The notes: generated by a model not told the origin, from the letters alone. 64,000 bases of DNA from Caenispirillum bisanense (GCF_900230255.1 NZ_OCNJ01000007.1:62001-126000); one strand, 5' to 3'. Positions 42,287 to 51,114 are shown, counted from the first letter of the stretch. Made by a program: numbers and translations.

Positions 42287-42353
42287 GGACGGTCTCCTGG
42301 CGGTTTTCCCCATGGTGACGGCCCGCGGCGCCGGCTGCAAGCGGCTCTTGCCG

Positions 42354-42369
42354 TTGACGTAAGCGTAAA
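42354..42369. promoter_or_regulatory. LiuR-like operator between hydratase and thioesterase genes
   Basis: TTGACGTAAGCGTAAA, a near-palindrome. It resembles the MerR-family LiuR operator known from branched-chain acyl-CoA degradation genes (TTTACGT-type half-sites). A close relative lies at 57646-57661. It sits between two divergent acyl-CoA genes and could control both. Confidence 0.6.
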
Positions 42370-42425
42370 GCATCACCATGCTGGACCGGCCACAAGAAGA
42401 ACCGCCCGGGGAGGACGCAGCGCCC

Positions 42426-42890
42426 ATGACCACCAAGATCACCATTCCGGAAATCCAGGCGATCCTGGACGCCGAGCTGCCGCTGGTGGACATCCTCGGC
42501 ATGCAGGTGGAGGACGTGGCCGCCGGCGCGTGCCGCGTGCGCATGCGCTTCAAGCCCGACCTGGTGCGGCCGGGCGGCACCGTCGCCGGCCCCGCCATGA
42601 TGGCGCTGGCCGACCTGGCCATGTACGTGGTGGTGCTGTCGCTGATCGGGCCGGTGGAACTGGCGGTGACCACCAACCTCAACATCAACTTCCTGCGCAA
42701 GCCCGGCCCGCGCGACATGATTGCCGAGGGCCGCATTCTGAAGGCTGGCAAGCGGCTGGCCGTGGTGGAAGTCGACCTCTATTCCGAGGGCGAGGAAGGC
42801 ATGGTCGCCCACGTCACCGGCACCTACTCCATCCCGCCGCAGGACAAGGCGCCGACCATCGCCCAGCTGACCGGCGCCGCCGGCGCCTGA
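42426..42890 (+). CDS. PaaI-type hotdog-fold thioesterase
   Basis: A 154-residue hotdog-fold thioesterase of the PaaI family: LGMQVEDVAAGACRVRMRF, then GGTVAGPAMMALADLAMYVV and TNLNINFLRKPGPRDM. It should hydrolyse acyl-CoA thioesters. I chose the ATG at 42426 because GGGGAGGA sits about 10 bases upstream; the frame is open to 42378. It is divergent from the enoyl-CoA hydratase gene and shares a LiuR-like operator with it. Confidence 0.88.
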   Translation: MTTKITIPEIQAILDAELPLVDILGMQVEDVAAGACRVRMRFKPDLVRPGGTVAGPAMMALADLAMYVVVLSLIGPVELAVTTNLNINFLRKPGPRDMIAEGRILKAGKRLAVVEVDLYSEGEEGMVAHVTGTYSIPPQDKAPTIAQLTGAAGA

Positions 42891-42924
42891 CCACACGAGC
42901 CGCCGCCGGCACCTGACGCGAGAC

Positions 42925-42955
42925 GGCCGGCGCCACGGGAGGGAGGGCGCCGGCC
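42925..42955. terminator. Hairpin between converging genes
   Basis: A 10-bp stem (GGCCGGCGCC / GGCGCCGGCC) with an 11-base purine loop, 25 bases from the stop of the minus-strand gene and 35 bases from that of the thioesterase. No T-tract is present, so it may not be a complete terminator. Confidence 0.45.
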
Positions 42956-42979
42956 GCCGGGGCGTGCAGCCGCGAGACG

Positions 42980-43570
42980 TCAGTTGGCCGAGCCGCTCGC
43001 GCCGCCGGTGGTGGTGCCGCCGGTGGAGGTCCCGCCGCTGGCGTCGTCGGGCTTGGACTGCGGCATGGGCTCGTCGCTGCTGCCGGCCGTGCCCGAGCCG
43101 GTGGTCGTGCCGGTGGTGCCGCTCGGGGTTTCCGCCTGCTGGGTGGCGCCGTCCTGGACGCCGGTGCCGAGGTCGAGGCCGAGCGCCGTCAGGGTCTCGT
43201 CGTCGAGCTCACCCGAGGCGGTGATGCCTTCCTCTTCCTGGAAGTCGCGCAGGGCCTGGGCGGTGCCGTCGCCCCACACGCCGTCGACCTCGATGTCCTG
43301 GCCGGCGTCCTTCAGGGCCTGCTGCAGGTCGCGGATTTCCTCCTGATCCATGTTCTCGCCGGACATGCCGGCCGCCTGCCCCGGCATGGCGGTCGACGCC
43401 CCGGCGCTGCCGGTGTCGCTGGACATGGACGACGACGCGCTGCCGCTCTGGGCCTGCGCCTCGGTCGCGGTGCCGCTCGTCTTCGCGGCATCGTCGGACC
43501 CGGCGGCGAAGGCCGGGGCACTGAGCGCGGTGGCGGCCGCCAGGGCGGCGGCGAAAGAGATCTTCCTCAT
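42980..43570 (-). CDS. Secreted peptidoglycan-binding domain protein
   Basis: A 196-residue secreted protein: signal peptide (MRKISFAAALAAATALSAPA), a low-complexity Ser/Thr/Gly/Ala linker, and a PG_binding_1 domain. The domain covers about residues 78-130: IRDLQQALKDAGQDIEVDGV, then WGDGTAQALRDFQEEEGI and LDDETLTALGL. Another Ser/Thr/Gly-rich tail closes the protein. It is probably periplasmic and cell-wall associated. Composition of the linkers is unusually uniform, so their role is structural at most. A GAGGAGACGC-type ribosome site precedes the ATG. Confidence 0.85.
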   Translation of the reverse strand: MRKISFAAALAAATALSAPAFAAGSDDAAKTSGTATEAQAQSGSASSSMSSDTGSAGASTAMPGQAAGMSGENMDQEEIRDLQQALKDAGQDIEVDGVWGDGTAQALRDFQEEEGITASGELDDETLTALGLDLGTGVQDGATQQAETPSGTTGTTTGSGTAGSSDEPMPQSKPDDASGGTSTGGTTTGGASGSAN

Positions 43571-43802
43571 GGCGCGTCTCCTCCGATGCGCTGTTGATGA
43601 GCGATCAACGAAGGACCTACGCCAAAGGCTTGTGTGGATTAAGGGGCAGGCGCGTGTCTTATGGGGGCAATAGCGCTACCAAAAGTATCGGAACTGCCGA
43701 CGCGGCCACCGCCCACAACCTTACTTTACAACTTCGCGCAGCAGTGCTCGTATTACGGACGATTCCCTCTGTTCAGGAATAACCTCGCGAGGCGAAATCA
43801 CG

Positions 43803-44072
43803 ATGCCAGAATATCCGGTCCGGCTAAAGCGAGACAGCACAACAAGCAAACATCCCGCGCGATTGACACAGGTAACTCGCTTCAACGAAGTTGCGGAACT
43901 AATCGAACGCCACATAAATAGCGAATTCGAAAGGGAAGGCGGCGAGATTCAGATGTTTTCTTATGGCCGCCTCGCCATTGACCTTGAGCTACCCGAAGAC
44001 ACGATCGAGCGACATTGCAGTGAAGCAGGCGGCGGCAACGGCATTACCGTCTGGCGCGGCGCCGCTGACTGA
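43803..44072 (+). CDS. Unrecognised small protein in a low-GC stretch
   Basis: An 89-residue soluble protein (MPEYPVRLKRDSTTSKHPAR, later ELIERHINSEFEREGGEI). Its DNA is visibly AT-richer than the rest of the window, with many third-position A and T residues, which suggests recent acquisition. GAGG lies about 13 bases before the ATG. The pattern of a charged helix followed by a short beta stretch does not match a family I know. Confidence 0.6.
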   Translation: MPEYPVRLKRDSTTSKHPARLTQVTRFNEVAELIERHINSEFEREGGEIQMFSYGRLAIDLELPEDTIERHCSEAGGGNGITVWRGAAD

Positions 44073-44096
44073 GCGCAACAGTCTCGCTGCCAGACC

Positions 44097-44738
44097 TCAG
44101 GCGCTCAGGTTCACCCGGTTCTCCGCCGCCGTCAGGCGCAGGCGGAAGGACTTGAGGTCGTCCCACGCCGCCAGCAGCGGGCGCGAGGCGTCCACCGCCA
44201 CCTTCAGCACCGTGCCGCGGCCGAGCGGGTCGGGGTCGTAGACCGATCCGACGTGCCGCAGCATGCGGCTGGCGCCGCTCATGGCGCGCTCCGCCCGGTC
44301 GGCCAGCGAGGCAAGCCCGGCGAAGCGCTTCGCCTTCTCACCGGCGGCGCCGTCGGCCGCGGCCGGTGCGGGGGCCATCGGCTGGCGCAGGTCGGCGACG
44401 GTGCGGCGGGCGAGTTCGCCGCCCATCTCGCGCACCACGGCGTTGATCTCGCGCGCCACGTGGCCGAGCGTCGCCGCCATGGGGCGGGCCGTCTGCGGCG
44501 TGGTGACGAGGCTGAGGTAGGGCCGCATGGCCTCCATGATCTTCTCCGCCGTTTCGAGTCGGCGGGAGAGGAAATCCTCCCTCATGGCCGTCAACGCCGC
44601 CGGCGACAGCCCGACGGGCGGCGCGGCGGGTGCGGCCGCCGGAGTCGCGGCGGCGGCGGTGGTGGACGCGGGCGCGGTCTTCTGGCGCGCCGGCAGAAGC
44701 GGTCCTGCCGCGGCGGGCAGGAGGGCGGATAGGGTCAT
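44097..44738 (-). CDS. Unrecognised helical protein
   Basis: A 213-residue protein with an Ala/Pro-rich low-complexity N-terminus (residues 1-45). A long helical domain follows (SRRLETAEKIMEAMRPYLSL, then LGHVAREINAVVREMGGELA and ERAMSGASRMLRHVGSVYD). There is no signal peptide. GGAGG lies 5 bases before the ATG at 44738, which is much better than the upstream ATG. It converges on the low-GC gene. Function unknown. Confidence 0.75.
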   Translation of the reverse strand: MTLSALLPAAAGPLLPARQKTAPASTTAAAATPAAAPAAPPVGLSPAALTAMREDFLSRRLETAEKIMEAMRPYLSLVTTPQTARPMAATLGHVAREINAVVREMGGELARRTVADLRQPMAPAPAAADGAAGEKAKRFAGLASLADRAERAMSGASRMLRHVGSVYDPDPLGRGTVLKVAVDASRPLLAAWDDLKSFRLRLTAAENRVNLSA

Positions 44739-44929
44739 GGCAACCTCCAGGCGGGCACTTCTGCGCCCATGTGCCGAGTATGACTCCGCCGTGCGGCACG
44801 TCAAGCGACCGGCGGGGGCGACGTCGCCGTGCACCCGATCGGCCGCAAACCCGCAGCCAGCCTCGGTTTGCTGCGACGGTAAAATAATACCTTTTTGCTA
44901 AGTCATTGATTTTGCAGCTTCTTATGTGT

Positions 44930-44958
44930 TTGACAAATCCGCGCATCGTGACATATTT
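44930..44958 (+). promoter_or_regulatory. Sigma-70 promoter of rplM-rpsI
   Basis: TTGACA (44930-44935), a 17-base spacer, and ATATTT (44953-44958), in an AT-rich stretch. The start would be near 44965, about 59 bases before rplM. Confidence 0.75.
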
Positions 44959-44975
44959 CGCACCCTCAGTTCCGT

Positions 44976-45007
44976 GGGCCGCTCCTGCAGCGGTCCGTTT
45001 CGTTTTT
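44976..45007 (+). ncRNA. Terminator-like leader hairpin before rplM
   Basis: GGGCCGCT pairs with AGCGGTCC (one G-U pair) around a 5-base loop and is followed by GTTTCGTTTTT. It lies between the promoter and the rplM start codon, so it can only act on the rplM-rpsI transcript. It could be an attenuator or a binding site for ribosomal protein L13. No matching known leader family is recognised with certainty. Confidence 0.5.
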
Positions 45008-45023
45008 CGAACGAGATGGTGCC

Positions 45024-45488
45024 ATGAAGACCTATTCGGCCAAGCCCGCCGAGGTGGAAAAGAAGTGGATCCTGATCGACGCCGAAGGCGTCGTTCTGGG
45101 CCGCCTCGCCTCGCACGTGGCGAACATCCTGCGTGGCAAGACCAAAGCCACGTTCACGCCGCACATCGACGTCGGCGACAACGTCATCATCATCAATGCC
45201 GAGAAGGTCAAGCTGACCGGCAAGAAGATGAGCGACAAGAAGTTTTTCTGGCACACCGGTCACCCCGGCGGCATCAAGGAACGGACCATGGGTCAGATCC
45301 TCGGTGGCCGTTACCCGGAGCGAGTGATCGAGAAGGCCGTCGAGCGCATGATCCCGCGTGGTCCGCTCGGCCGTGCCCAGATGAAGAAGCTCCGCGTCTA
45401 CGCCGGCGCCGAGCACCCGCATGAAGCGCAGCAGCCGGAAGTCCTGGACTTCGCCGCGCGCAACCCGAAGAACAAGAGGAGCGCCTAA
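45024..45488 (+). CDS. rplM: Ribosomal protein L13
   Basis: Large-subunit protein uL13, 154 residues, full length. The family signature is clear: [20 protein letters not shown], then [32 protein letters not shown] and [14 protein letters not shown]. Pairs with rpsI after 3 bases in one transcript. Expression is probably set by the promoter at 44930 and possibly by the leader hairpin at 44976-45007. Confidence 0.98.
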   Translation: MKTYSAKPAEVEKKWILIDAEGVVLGRLASHVANILRGKTKATFTPHIDVGDNVIIINAEKVKLTGKKMSDKKFFWHTGHPGGIKERTMGQILGGRYPERVIEKAVERMIPRGPLGRAQMKKLRVYAGAEHPHEAQQPEVLDFAARNPKNKRSA

Positions 45489-45491
45489 CCG

Positions 45492-45971
45492 ATGGCCGAG
45501 GAAAAGCTCACCCTCGAAGACCTGAAGGGCGCCACGCAGGGTACCGTCGCCGAGGCTCCGCGCTACGAAGCCAAGCGTGACGAACTGGGCCGTTCCTACG
45601 GCACCGGTCGCCGTAAGGACGCCGTGGCCCGCGTGTGGGTCAAGCCGGGCACCGGCAAGATCATCGTCAACGGCCGCGACCTGGCGCACTACTTCCCGCG
45701 CCCGGTTCTGCAGATGCTGATCAACCAGCCGTTCCAGGTCGCCAACGTGTCGAACCAGTTCGACGTGATGTGCACCGTGTCCGGTGGTGGTCTGTCCGGT
45801 CAGGCCGGCGCCCTGCGCCACGGCCTGTCGCGCGCCCTGACGGCTTACGAGCCGGCCCTGCGCCCGGCCCTCAAGGCCGCCGGCTTCCTGACCCGCGACC
45901 CGCGCGCCGTCGAGCGTAAGAAGTACGGTAAGGCCAAGGCCCGCCGCAGCTTCCAGTTCTCGAAGCGCTGA
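45492..45971 (+). CDS. rpsI: Ribosomal protein S9
   Basis: Small-subunit protein uS9, 159 residues with the usual alphaproteobacterial N-terminal extension of about 30 residues. The S9 body begins [20 protein letters not shown] and ends [11 protein letters not shown], whose terminal Arg reaches the P-site tRNA. Transcribed with rplM; a strong terminator follows. Confidence 0.98.
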   Translation: MAEEKLTLEDLKGATQGTVAEAPRYEAKRDELGRSYGTGRRKDAVARVWVKPGTGKIIVNGRDLAHYFPRPVLQMLINQPFQVANVSNQFDVMCTVSGGGLSGQAGALRHGLSRALTAYEPALRPALKAAGFLTRDPRAVERKKYGKAKARRSFQFSKR

Positions 45972-46000
45972 TCCCCGCGGATCATACGCCCGTTACGGAA

Positions 46001-46036
46001 GGGCGCCCTCTTGCGGGAGGGCGCCCTTTCGTTTTC
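46001..46036 (+). terminator. Terminator of rplM-rpsI
   Basis: GGGCGCCCTC pairs with GGAGGGCGCCC around a 5-base loop, followed by TTTCGTTTT. Starts 30 bases after the rpsI stop. Confidence 0.85.
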
Positions 46037-46080
46037 ACTGGCCCTCCCCGCGACTCCATCTTCCAGGGACACACGACGAC

Positions 46081-47124
46081 ATGAGCGCGAAGACCAAAGT
46101 GGCGATTCTCGGTGCCTCCGGTTACACGGGTGCCGAACTGGTGCGCATTCTGGCGCTGCATCCGCACGTCGAAATGACGGTGCTGACCGCCGACCGCCGC
46201 GCCGGCAAACCCTTCGCCGACGTCTTCCCGCATCTGGCCGGCATCCGCCTGCCCGACCTCGTCGCCATCGATCAGGTGGACTGGGCGGGCGTCGACTTCG
46301 TGTTCTGCGCCCTGCCCCACGGCACCACGCAGGAAGTGGTCGCCGGCCTGCCGGCGCACGTGAAGTGCTGCGACCTCTCTGCCGACTTCCGCCTCAAGGA
46401 CGTCGCCGCCTACGCCGAGTACTACGGCCACGAGCACCTGGCGCCGGAGCTGCAGAAGGAGGTGGTCTACGGCCTGACCGAGGTCTACCGCGAGCAGATC
46501 AAGGCCGCCCGCGTCGTCGCCAACCCCGGCTGCTACCCGACCTCGGCACAACTGCCGCTCATGCCGCTCATCGCCAAGGGGCTGATTGCCGCCGACGGCA
46601 TCATCGTCGACGCCAAGTCGGGCGTCACCGGTGCCGGCCGGGCGCCCAAGGAAGGCACGCTGTTCTCGGAAGTGACCGAGGGCATCCACCCCTACGGCAT
46701 CGCGACCCACCGCCACGCGCCGGAAATCGAGCAGGGCCTGTCGGAGGCCGCCGGCCGCCCCGTGCTGGTGAACTTCACGCCGCACCTCATGCCCATGGCG
46801 CGCGGCATCCTGTCGACCATCTACGTGCAGTGCGCCGAGGGCGTGACGGCCGCCGACCTGCGCGCCGCCCTGGCCGACCGATACGCCGGCGAGCCCTTCG
46901 TGCGGGTGCTGCCCGAGGGTCAGGTGCCGGCGACGCGCCATGTGCGCGGCTCCAACTTCGTGCTGATGAACGCCTTCGACGACCGCCTGCCCGGCCGCGC
47001 CATCCTCACCTGCGTCGAGGACAACCTGGTGAAGGGCGCCTCCGGCCAGGCCGTGCAGAACATGAACGTGATGCTCGGCTTCGAGGAGACGACCGCCCTG
47101 ATGCAGCAGCCCATGTTCCCGTAA
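46081..47124 (+). CDS. argC: N-acetyl-gamma-glutamyl-phosphate reductase
   Basis: ArgC, 347 residues, third step of arginine synthesis: NADPH reduction of N-acetylglutamyl phosphate to the semialdehyde. The N-terminal NAD(P) motif GASGYTGAELVRIL, the catalytic Cys151 in NPGCYPTSAQLP, and the RHVRGSNFV C-terminal motif are all present. The order rpsI-argC is common in Alphaproteobacteria. The next gene begins 23 bases later. Confidence 0.97.
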   Translation: MSAKTKVAILGASGYTGAELVRILALHPHVEMTVLTADRRAGKPFADVFPHLAGIRLPDLVAIDQVDWAGVDFVFCALPHGTTQEVVAGLPAHVKCCDLSADFRLKDVAAYAEYYGHEHLAPELQKEVVYGLTEVYREQIKAARVVANPGCYPTSAQLPLMPLIAKGLIAADGIIVDAKSGVTGAGRAPKEGTLFSEVTEGIHPYGIATHRHAPEIEQGLSEAAGRPVLVNFTPHLMPMARGILSTIYVQCAEGVTAADLRAALADRYAGEPFVRVLPEGQVPATRHVRGSNFVLMNAFDDRLPGRAILTCVEDNLVKGASGQAVQNMNVMLGFEETTALMQQPMFP

Positions 47125-47147
47125 TCGCGCCGACGGAGAGACGCCGC

Positions 47148-47702
47148 ATGAGCCCGATCACGACCCAGCAGCCGCTCGTCCTGCCCTGGCAGGGCGTGTG
47201 GCCGAAGATCGCCGACACCGCCTTCGTCGCCCCCAACGCCACCGTCATCGGCGACGTGGAGATCGGCGCCGACAGCTCCCTCTGGTTCAACGTCACCGTG
47301 CGCGGCGACGTGAACTTCATTCGCATCGGCGCCCGCAGCAACATCCAGGACGGCAGCGTCATCCACGTCACGCGCGCCAAGCACGAGACGGTGATCGGCG
47401 ACGACGTGCTGGTCGGCCACATGGCGGTCATCCACGGCTGCCGGCTGGAAAGCGGCAGCTTCGTCGGCATGGGCGCGACGGTCATGGACGCCGCCGTGGT
47501 CGAAGGCGGCGCCATGGTGGCGGCCGGCGCCCTCGTCAGCCCCGGCAAGGTGGTGAAGTCGGGCCAGTTGTGGGCCGGCACCCCCGCCAAGTACATCCGC
47601 GACCTGACGGCCGAGGAACTGGAAAGCCTGCCGAAGGGCACCGCCCACTACGCCAACATGGGCCGCCAGTACCGCGAGATGCTGGCGGGCGGCGGCGCAT
47701 GA
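47148..47702 (+). CDS. Gamma-carbonic-anhydrase-like (YrdA-type) protein
   Basis: A 184-residue left-handed beta-helix protein of the gamma-class carbonic anhydrase/YrdA family. Visible hexapeptide repeats: NATVIGDVEIGADSSLWFNV, then NIQDGSVIHVTRA and VGHMAVIHGC. The zinc-binding His residues of the gamma class are at the H of VIH, VGH and IHG positions. It may hydrate CO2 or serve as a structural relative. Its 3' end overlaps the deaminase gene by four bases. Confidence 0.9.
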   Translation: MSPITTQQPLVLPWQGVWPKIADTAFVAPNATVIGDVEIGADSSLWFNVTVRGDVNFIRIGARSNIQDGSVIHVTRAKHETVIGDDVLVGHMAVIHGCRLESGSFVGMGATVMDAAVVEGGAMVAAGALVSPGKVVKSGQLWAGTPAKYIRDLTAEELESLPKGTAHYANMGRQYREMLAGGGA

Positions 47703-48211
47703 CGGCGGCGACTCCGCCGGCCACCGATGACGCCGAGGCCGACCCGCACCGCCGCTTCATGCACCGCGCCATCGAGCTGGCGCGCCAGGGCATGGAGACG
47801 GGCGCCGGCGGCCCCTTCGGCTGCGTCATCGTGAAGGACGGCGTCATCGTCGGCGAGGGCCACAACGAGGTGGTGGCCGGCTGCGACCCGACCGCCCACG
47901 CCGAAGTGGTCGCCATCCGCCGCGCCGCCAGGGAACTGGGCGCCTTCCACCTGGAAGGCTGCACGGTCTACACCAGCTGCGAGCCCTGCCCCATGTGCCT
48001 CGCGGCGCTGTACTGGGCACATGTCGAGCGCATCTTCTACGCCGCCGACAAGCAGGACGCGGCCACCGCCGGCTTCGACGACGCCTTCCTCTACCAGGAA
48101 CTGCCGCGCCCCATGGAGGCGCGCAGCATCCCCTTCGAGCGCCTGCTGGCCGAGGACAGCCGCAAGGTCTTCGAAAGCTACATGGCCCTGGAAGGCCGGA
48201 TTCCGTATTGA
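47699..48211 (+). CDS. Guanine-deaminase-like CMP/dCMP deaminase-fold protein
   Basis: A 170-residue zinc deaminase. The catalytic signature is complete: His67-Ala-Glu69 (PTAHAEVV) and Cys97-x2-Cys100 (SCEPCPMCL). The C-terminal part (AATAGFDDAFLYQELPRPME, then ESYMALEGRIPY) is more like guanine deaminase (GuaD) than tRNA adenosine deaminase (TadA). It is translationally coupled to the carbonic-anhydrase-like gene. The substrate, guanine, is inferred from that similarity. Confidence 0.87.
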   Translation: MTAATPPATDDAEADPHRRFMHRAIELARQGMETGAGGPFGCVIVKDGVIVGEGHNEVVAGCDPTAHAEVVAIRRAARELGAFHLEGCTVYTSCEPCPMCLAALYWAHVERIFYAADKQDAATAGFDDAFLYQELPRPMEARSIPFERLLAEDSRKVFESYMALEGRIPY

Positions 48212-48219
48212 TTTCGGAT

Positions 48220-48245
48220 GGTGTCGATCGCTTGCGATCGACACC
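48220..48245. repeat. Perfect intergenic hairpin
   Basis: GGTGTCGATCG-CTTG-CGATCGACACC, an 11-bp perfect stem, eight bases after the deaminase stop. No T-tract follows. It may help 3'-end formation or be a member of a dispersed palindromic repeat family; only this copy was noticed in the window. Confidence 0.5.
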
Positions 48246-48357
48246 GCCCTCACGCGCCGGGCGGGTCGCGCCGCGACCCTCGGCTCCCGCGCCTCGCGGC
48301 GCGCGGCCGCACTTGCGGCCGGGCAAGGGGCGAAGAGGCCCTCGCCTGCCCCCTCCC

Positions 48358-50052
48358 CTACTCCGCCGCCGCGCCCAGCGACGGTGCGGCTTCTTCCGTC
48401 GCCGGCTCGGGGTCGGCGAGCGCGCGGCAGATGCGCTTGCAGAAGTAATAGATGCGCCGCAGTTGCTCGATCAGCTCCATCTCGCGGGTATAGGCGGCGA
48501 CGCGGTTGGGCTCGTTGGCGACAAGCCGGGCGGCGCCGTGGCGGGTGGCGGCCTGCACCAGGGCGTGGATGTCGGGCTTCATGGCGACCACCCGGCGCGC
48601 CGCGTCCACGTCGCCCGAGCGCACCGCCTCCAGCGTGCCGTCCAGCGCATCGAGCACCCGGTCGTGCAGGGCGGTGACGCGGCGGGCGGAATGTTCGCTG
48701 ATGGCGATCTTCTCCTCCAGCCGACGGCGGCCGATGGTCACCATGTCGGTCTCCACCAGATCGCCGATGCTCTCCAGCCCCCGCGCCGCCTCCATGAGCG
48801 CCAGATAGGTCGTCGCCTGGGACCGCGTCATGGTGCGCGAGCCGATGCGCCGCAGGTAGTCCATCACCGATTCGTAGAGCACGTCGACCCCGGCATCCAT
48901 GCGCGCCACCGCGTCCAGCGCCGGCCGCGAGCCCTGGATGGCCGCCGGCAGCCCAGCCACCAGCATGCGCCGCACCCGCGCGCCGACATTGCCCAGTTCC
49001 AGGCGCACGGCATCCAGGGCGGCGGGCGGCGTCTCCAGCAGGGCGGAGTCGAGGTAGCGGGGCCGCGGCAGATCCTCCATGCCCGGCAGCGGCGCCCGTT
49101 CGGGCACCAGCCACAGGATCAGGCGGGTGAGCGGCCCGGTGAACCAGATCATCACCGCCACGTTCACCACGTTGAACAGGGTATGGGCGTTGGCAATCTC
49201 GCGCGCCGCGCTGCCGGGCGTCAGGCCGGTGACCACCGCCTCCAGCTGCGGGATGAACGGCAGCCAGGCGACCACGCCGATGACGTTGAACAGCACGTGC
49301 GCCAGCGCCGCCCGCACCGCCTCGCGCGGGCGGCCGATGCAGGCCAGCATGGCCGTCGCGCAGGTGCCGATGTTGGCGCCGAGCAGCACCGCGATGCCGG
49401 CGTCGAGCGGGATCAACCCCTGCGACGCCATGGTGATGACGATGCCGAGGGTGGCGGCCGAACTCTGCACCACGGCGGTGAACACGAAGCCGACCAGCAC
49501 GCCCCAAACCGGTTCACGCAGGGTCGCCACCGCCTCCACGAACTCGGGCGACTGGCGCAGGGGCGCCATGGCGTCGCTCATCATCGCCATGCCGAGGAAC
49601 ACGAAGCCGAGGCCGAGCAGCACCGCGCCCCACTGCTTCACCACCTCGTTGCGGGCGAGGAACCCGATGGCGAAGCCGGCGGTGACCAGCGGCAACGCCG
49701 CCTCGGTGATCTTGAAGGCGACCAGTTGGGCGGTCATGGTCGAGCCGATGTTGGCGCCCATGATGACGCCGATGGCCTGCCCGAGCGTCATGATGCCGGC
49801 CGAGATGAAGCCGACCACCAGCACCGTCGTCACCGACGACGACTGGATCACCGCCGTCACCAGGGCGCCGGTGAAGGCGCCGACGAAGCGGTTGGTGGTC
49901 AGCGTCGCCAGCACCTTGCGCATGCTGTCGCCGGCCACCGTGCGCAGGGCGCGCGACAGGGTCTCCAGCCCGAACAGGAACAGCGCGAGCCCGCCGAGCA
50001 GCCCGGTGACGATGGCGAAGACGGGAAGGTCCGCGGCGCCGCTGGCGTCCAT
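48358..50052 (-). CDS. Na/Pi cotransporter family protein with PhoU-like C-terminus
   Basis: A 564-residue inner-membrane protein of the NptA / PNaS family. Two repeated transport motifs QSSSVTTVLVV and QSSAATLGIV (about residues 70 and 185) mark the two halves. The C-terminal 200 residues form a PhoU-like helical domain (LVAGLPAAIQGSRPALDAVA onward). It probably imports phosphate with sodium. GAGGGGG precedes the ATG at 50052. It is divergent from an OmpR-type response regulator gene. Confidence 0.9.
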   Translation of the reverse strand: MDASGAADLPVFAIVTGLLGGLALFLFGLETLSRALRTVAGDSMRKVLATLTTNRFVGAFTGALVTAVIQSSSVTTVLVVGFISAGIMTLGQAIGVIMGANIGSTMTAQLVAFKITEAALPLVTAGFAIGFLARNEVVKQWGAVLLGLGFVFLGMAMMSDAMAPLRQSPEFVEAVATLREPVWGVLVGFVFTAVVQSSAATLGIVITMASQGLIPLDAGIAVLLGANIGTCATAMLACIGRPREAVRAALAHVLFNVIGVVAWLPFIPQLEAVVTGLTPGSAAREIANAHTLFNVVNVAVMIWFTGPLTRLILWLVPERAPLPGMEDLPRPRYLDSALLETPPAALDAVRLELGNVGARVRRMLVAGLPAAIQGSRPALDAVARMDAGVDVLYESVMDYLRRIGSRTMTRSQATTYLALMEAARGLESIGDLVETDMVTIGRRRLEEKIAISEHSARRVTALHDRVLDALDGTLEAVRSGDVDAARRVVAMKPDIHALVQAATRHGAARLVANEPNRVAAYTREMELIEQLRRIYYFCKRICRALADPEPATEEAAPSLGAAAE

Positions 50053-50261
50053 GGTAAAACCCCCTCGAAGGACGGCGGTCACGAGGCCGCCGGGCCGCAG
50101 CAAGCGCACTCTGTGCGCCTTTCGCAGCATACACGGCGACCGGGAAGGTTACAATGGTGTGACAGCGGCCGGTCGCATGGCCCCTTGACCCTACGGGGAA
50201 TCCCGGCATCCTGACGCGGAAGGCGGGGCAACCATCATCACCGCACGGCATCGGGAGAAGC

Positions 50262-50975
50262 ATGGCGCGACGGGAACGGCTGGTGATCGTCGACGACGAC
50301 CGCACGGCGCGCGAGTTGACGGGCGACTATCTGCGGCGCGAGGGCTTCGACGTCTGGGAAGCGGCCACCATGGCCGAGGCTCTGGAGGGCGCCCCGCGCT
50401 GGGGGGCCGACTGCTGGCTGCTCGACGTCCGCCTGCCCGACGGCGACGGCTTCGACCTGGCGCGCAGCCTGCGGGCCGGGCCGGCGCCCGACGCCGGCAT
50501 CATCTTCGTCACCTGCCGCGACGACACCATGGACCGCGTCATCGGCCTGGAACTGGGCGGCGACGACTACGTGCCCAAGCCGGTCGCCCTGCGCGAGCTG
50601 CTCGCCCGCGTGCGCAGCGTGCTGCGCCGCCGCCGCCCGGCCGTGCCGGCCGATCTGTCGGTGCATACCTTCGACGACTGGACCATCGACCTCACCCGCC
50701 GCGAGTTGATGGACCCGGCGGGCGCGCCGGTGCGCCTGACGCGCGGCGAATTCGACCTGCTGGCCGCCCTGGTGCGCTCCGCCGGGCGGCCGGTGGCGCG
50801 GTACTACCTGGTGGAGGTGGTGTCCAACCGCGATCCCGACGTCGGCGAGCGCACCGTCGACACCCTGGTGTCCCGCTTGCGCCGCAAGCTGGAGTCCAAT
50901 CCGCGCAGCCCGCGGCTGATCGTGACGGTGCAGGGGGTCGGCTACAAACTCGCGGCCCAGGTGCGGGGCGGATAA
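50262..50975 (+). CDS. OmpR/TorR-type response regulator
   Basis: A 237-residue regulator. The receiver (residues 1-120) has the acidic pair DDD, phospho-Asp55 (WLLDVRLPDGDGFDL), and the Lys in YVPKPVALRELLAR. The C-terminal winged helix (about 135-233) is of OmpR type (VRLTRGEFDLLAALV, later RTVDTLVSRLRRKLE). No histidine kinase is adjacent. The ATG at 50262 is preceded by GGGAG. Confidence 0.93.
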   Translation: MARRERLVIVDDDRTARELTGDYLRREGFDVWEAATMAEALEGAPRWGADCWLLDVRLPDGDGFDLARSLRAGPAPDAGIIFVTCRDDTMDRVIGLELGGDDYVPKPVALRELLARVRSVLRRRRPAVPADLSVHTFDDWTIDLTRRELMDPAGAPVRLTRGEFDLLAALVRSAGRPVARYYLVEVVSNRDPDVGERTVDTLVSRLRRKLESNPRSPRLIVTVQGVGYKLAAQVRGG

Positions 50976-51077
50976 TTCCGGGTCCGGACGGATCCCGCGG
51001 TTGAAATGTCGCGGTTGCGCCCCATGTCGAGTCGGTGACGAGAAGACTTCCCCTTCTTCGATCAGATCCCGTCCTTG

Positions 51078-51114
51078 GCGGCGAGCGGCATCCCCTGCCG
51101 TTCGCCGCTTTTTT
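51078..51114 (+). terminator. Strong terminator 100 bases after the response regulator gene
   Basis: GGCGGCGAgCGGCA pairs with TGCCGtTCGCCGC and is followed by TTTTTT. The spacing leaves about 100 bases after the stop codon, which could be an untranslated tail or a small RNA. Confidence 0.8.

Noticed and set aside
43593-43609. GTTGAT-GAGCG-ATCAAC as an FNR box near the peptidoglycan-binding protein gene
   Set aside because: The half-sites match, but the spacer is 5 bases instead of 4, which FNR-type proteins do not accept. It may be an operator for something else.
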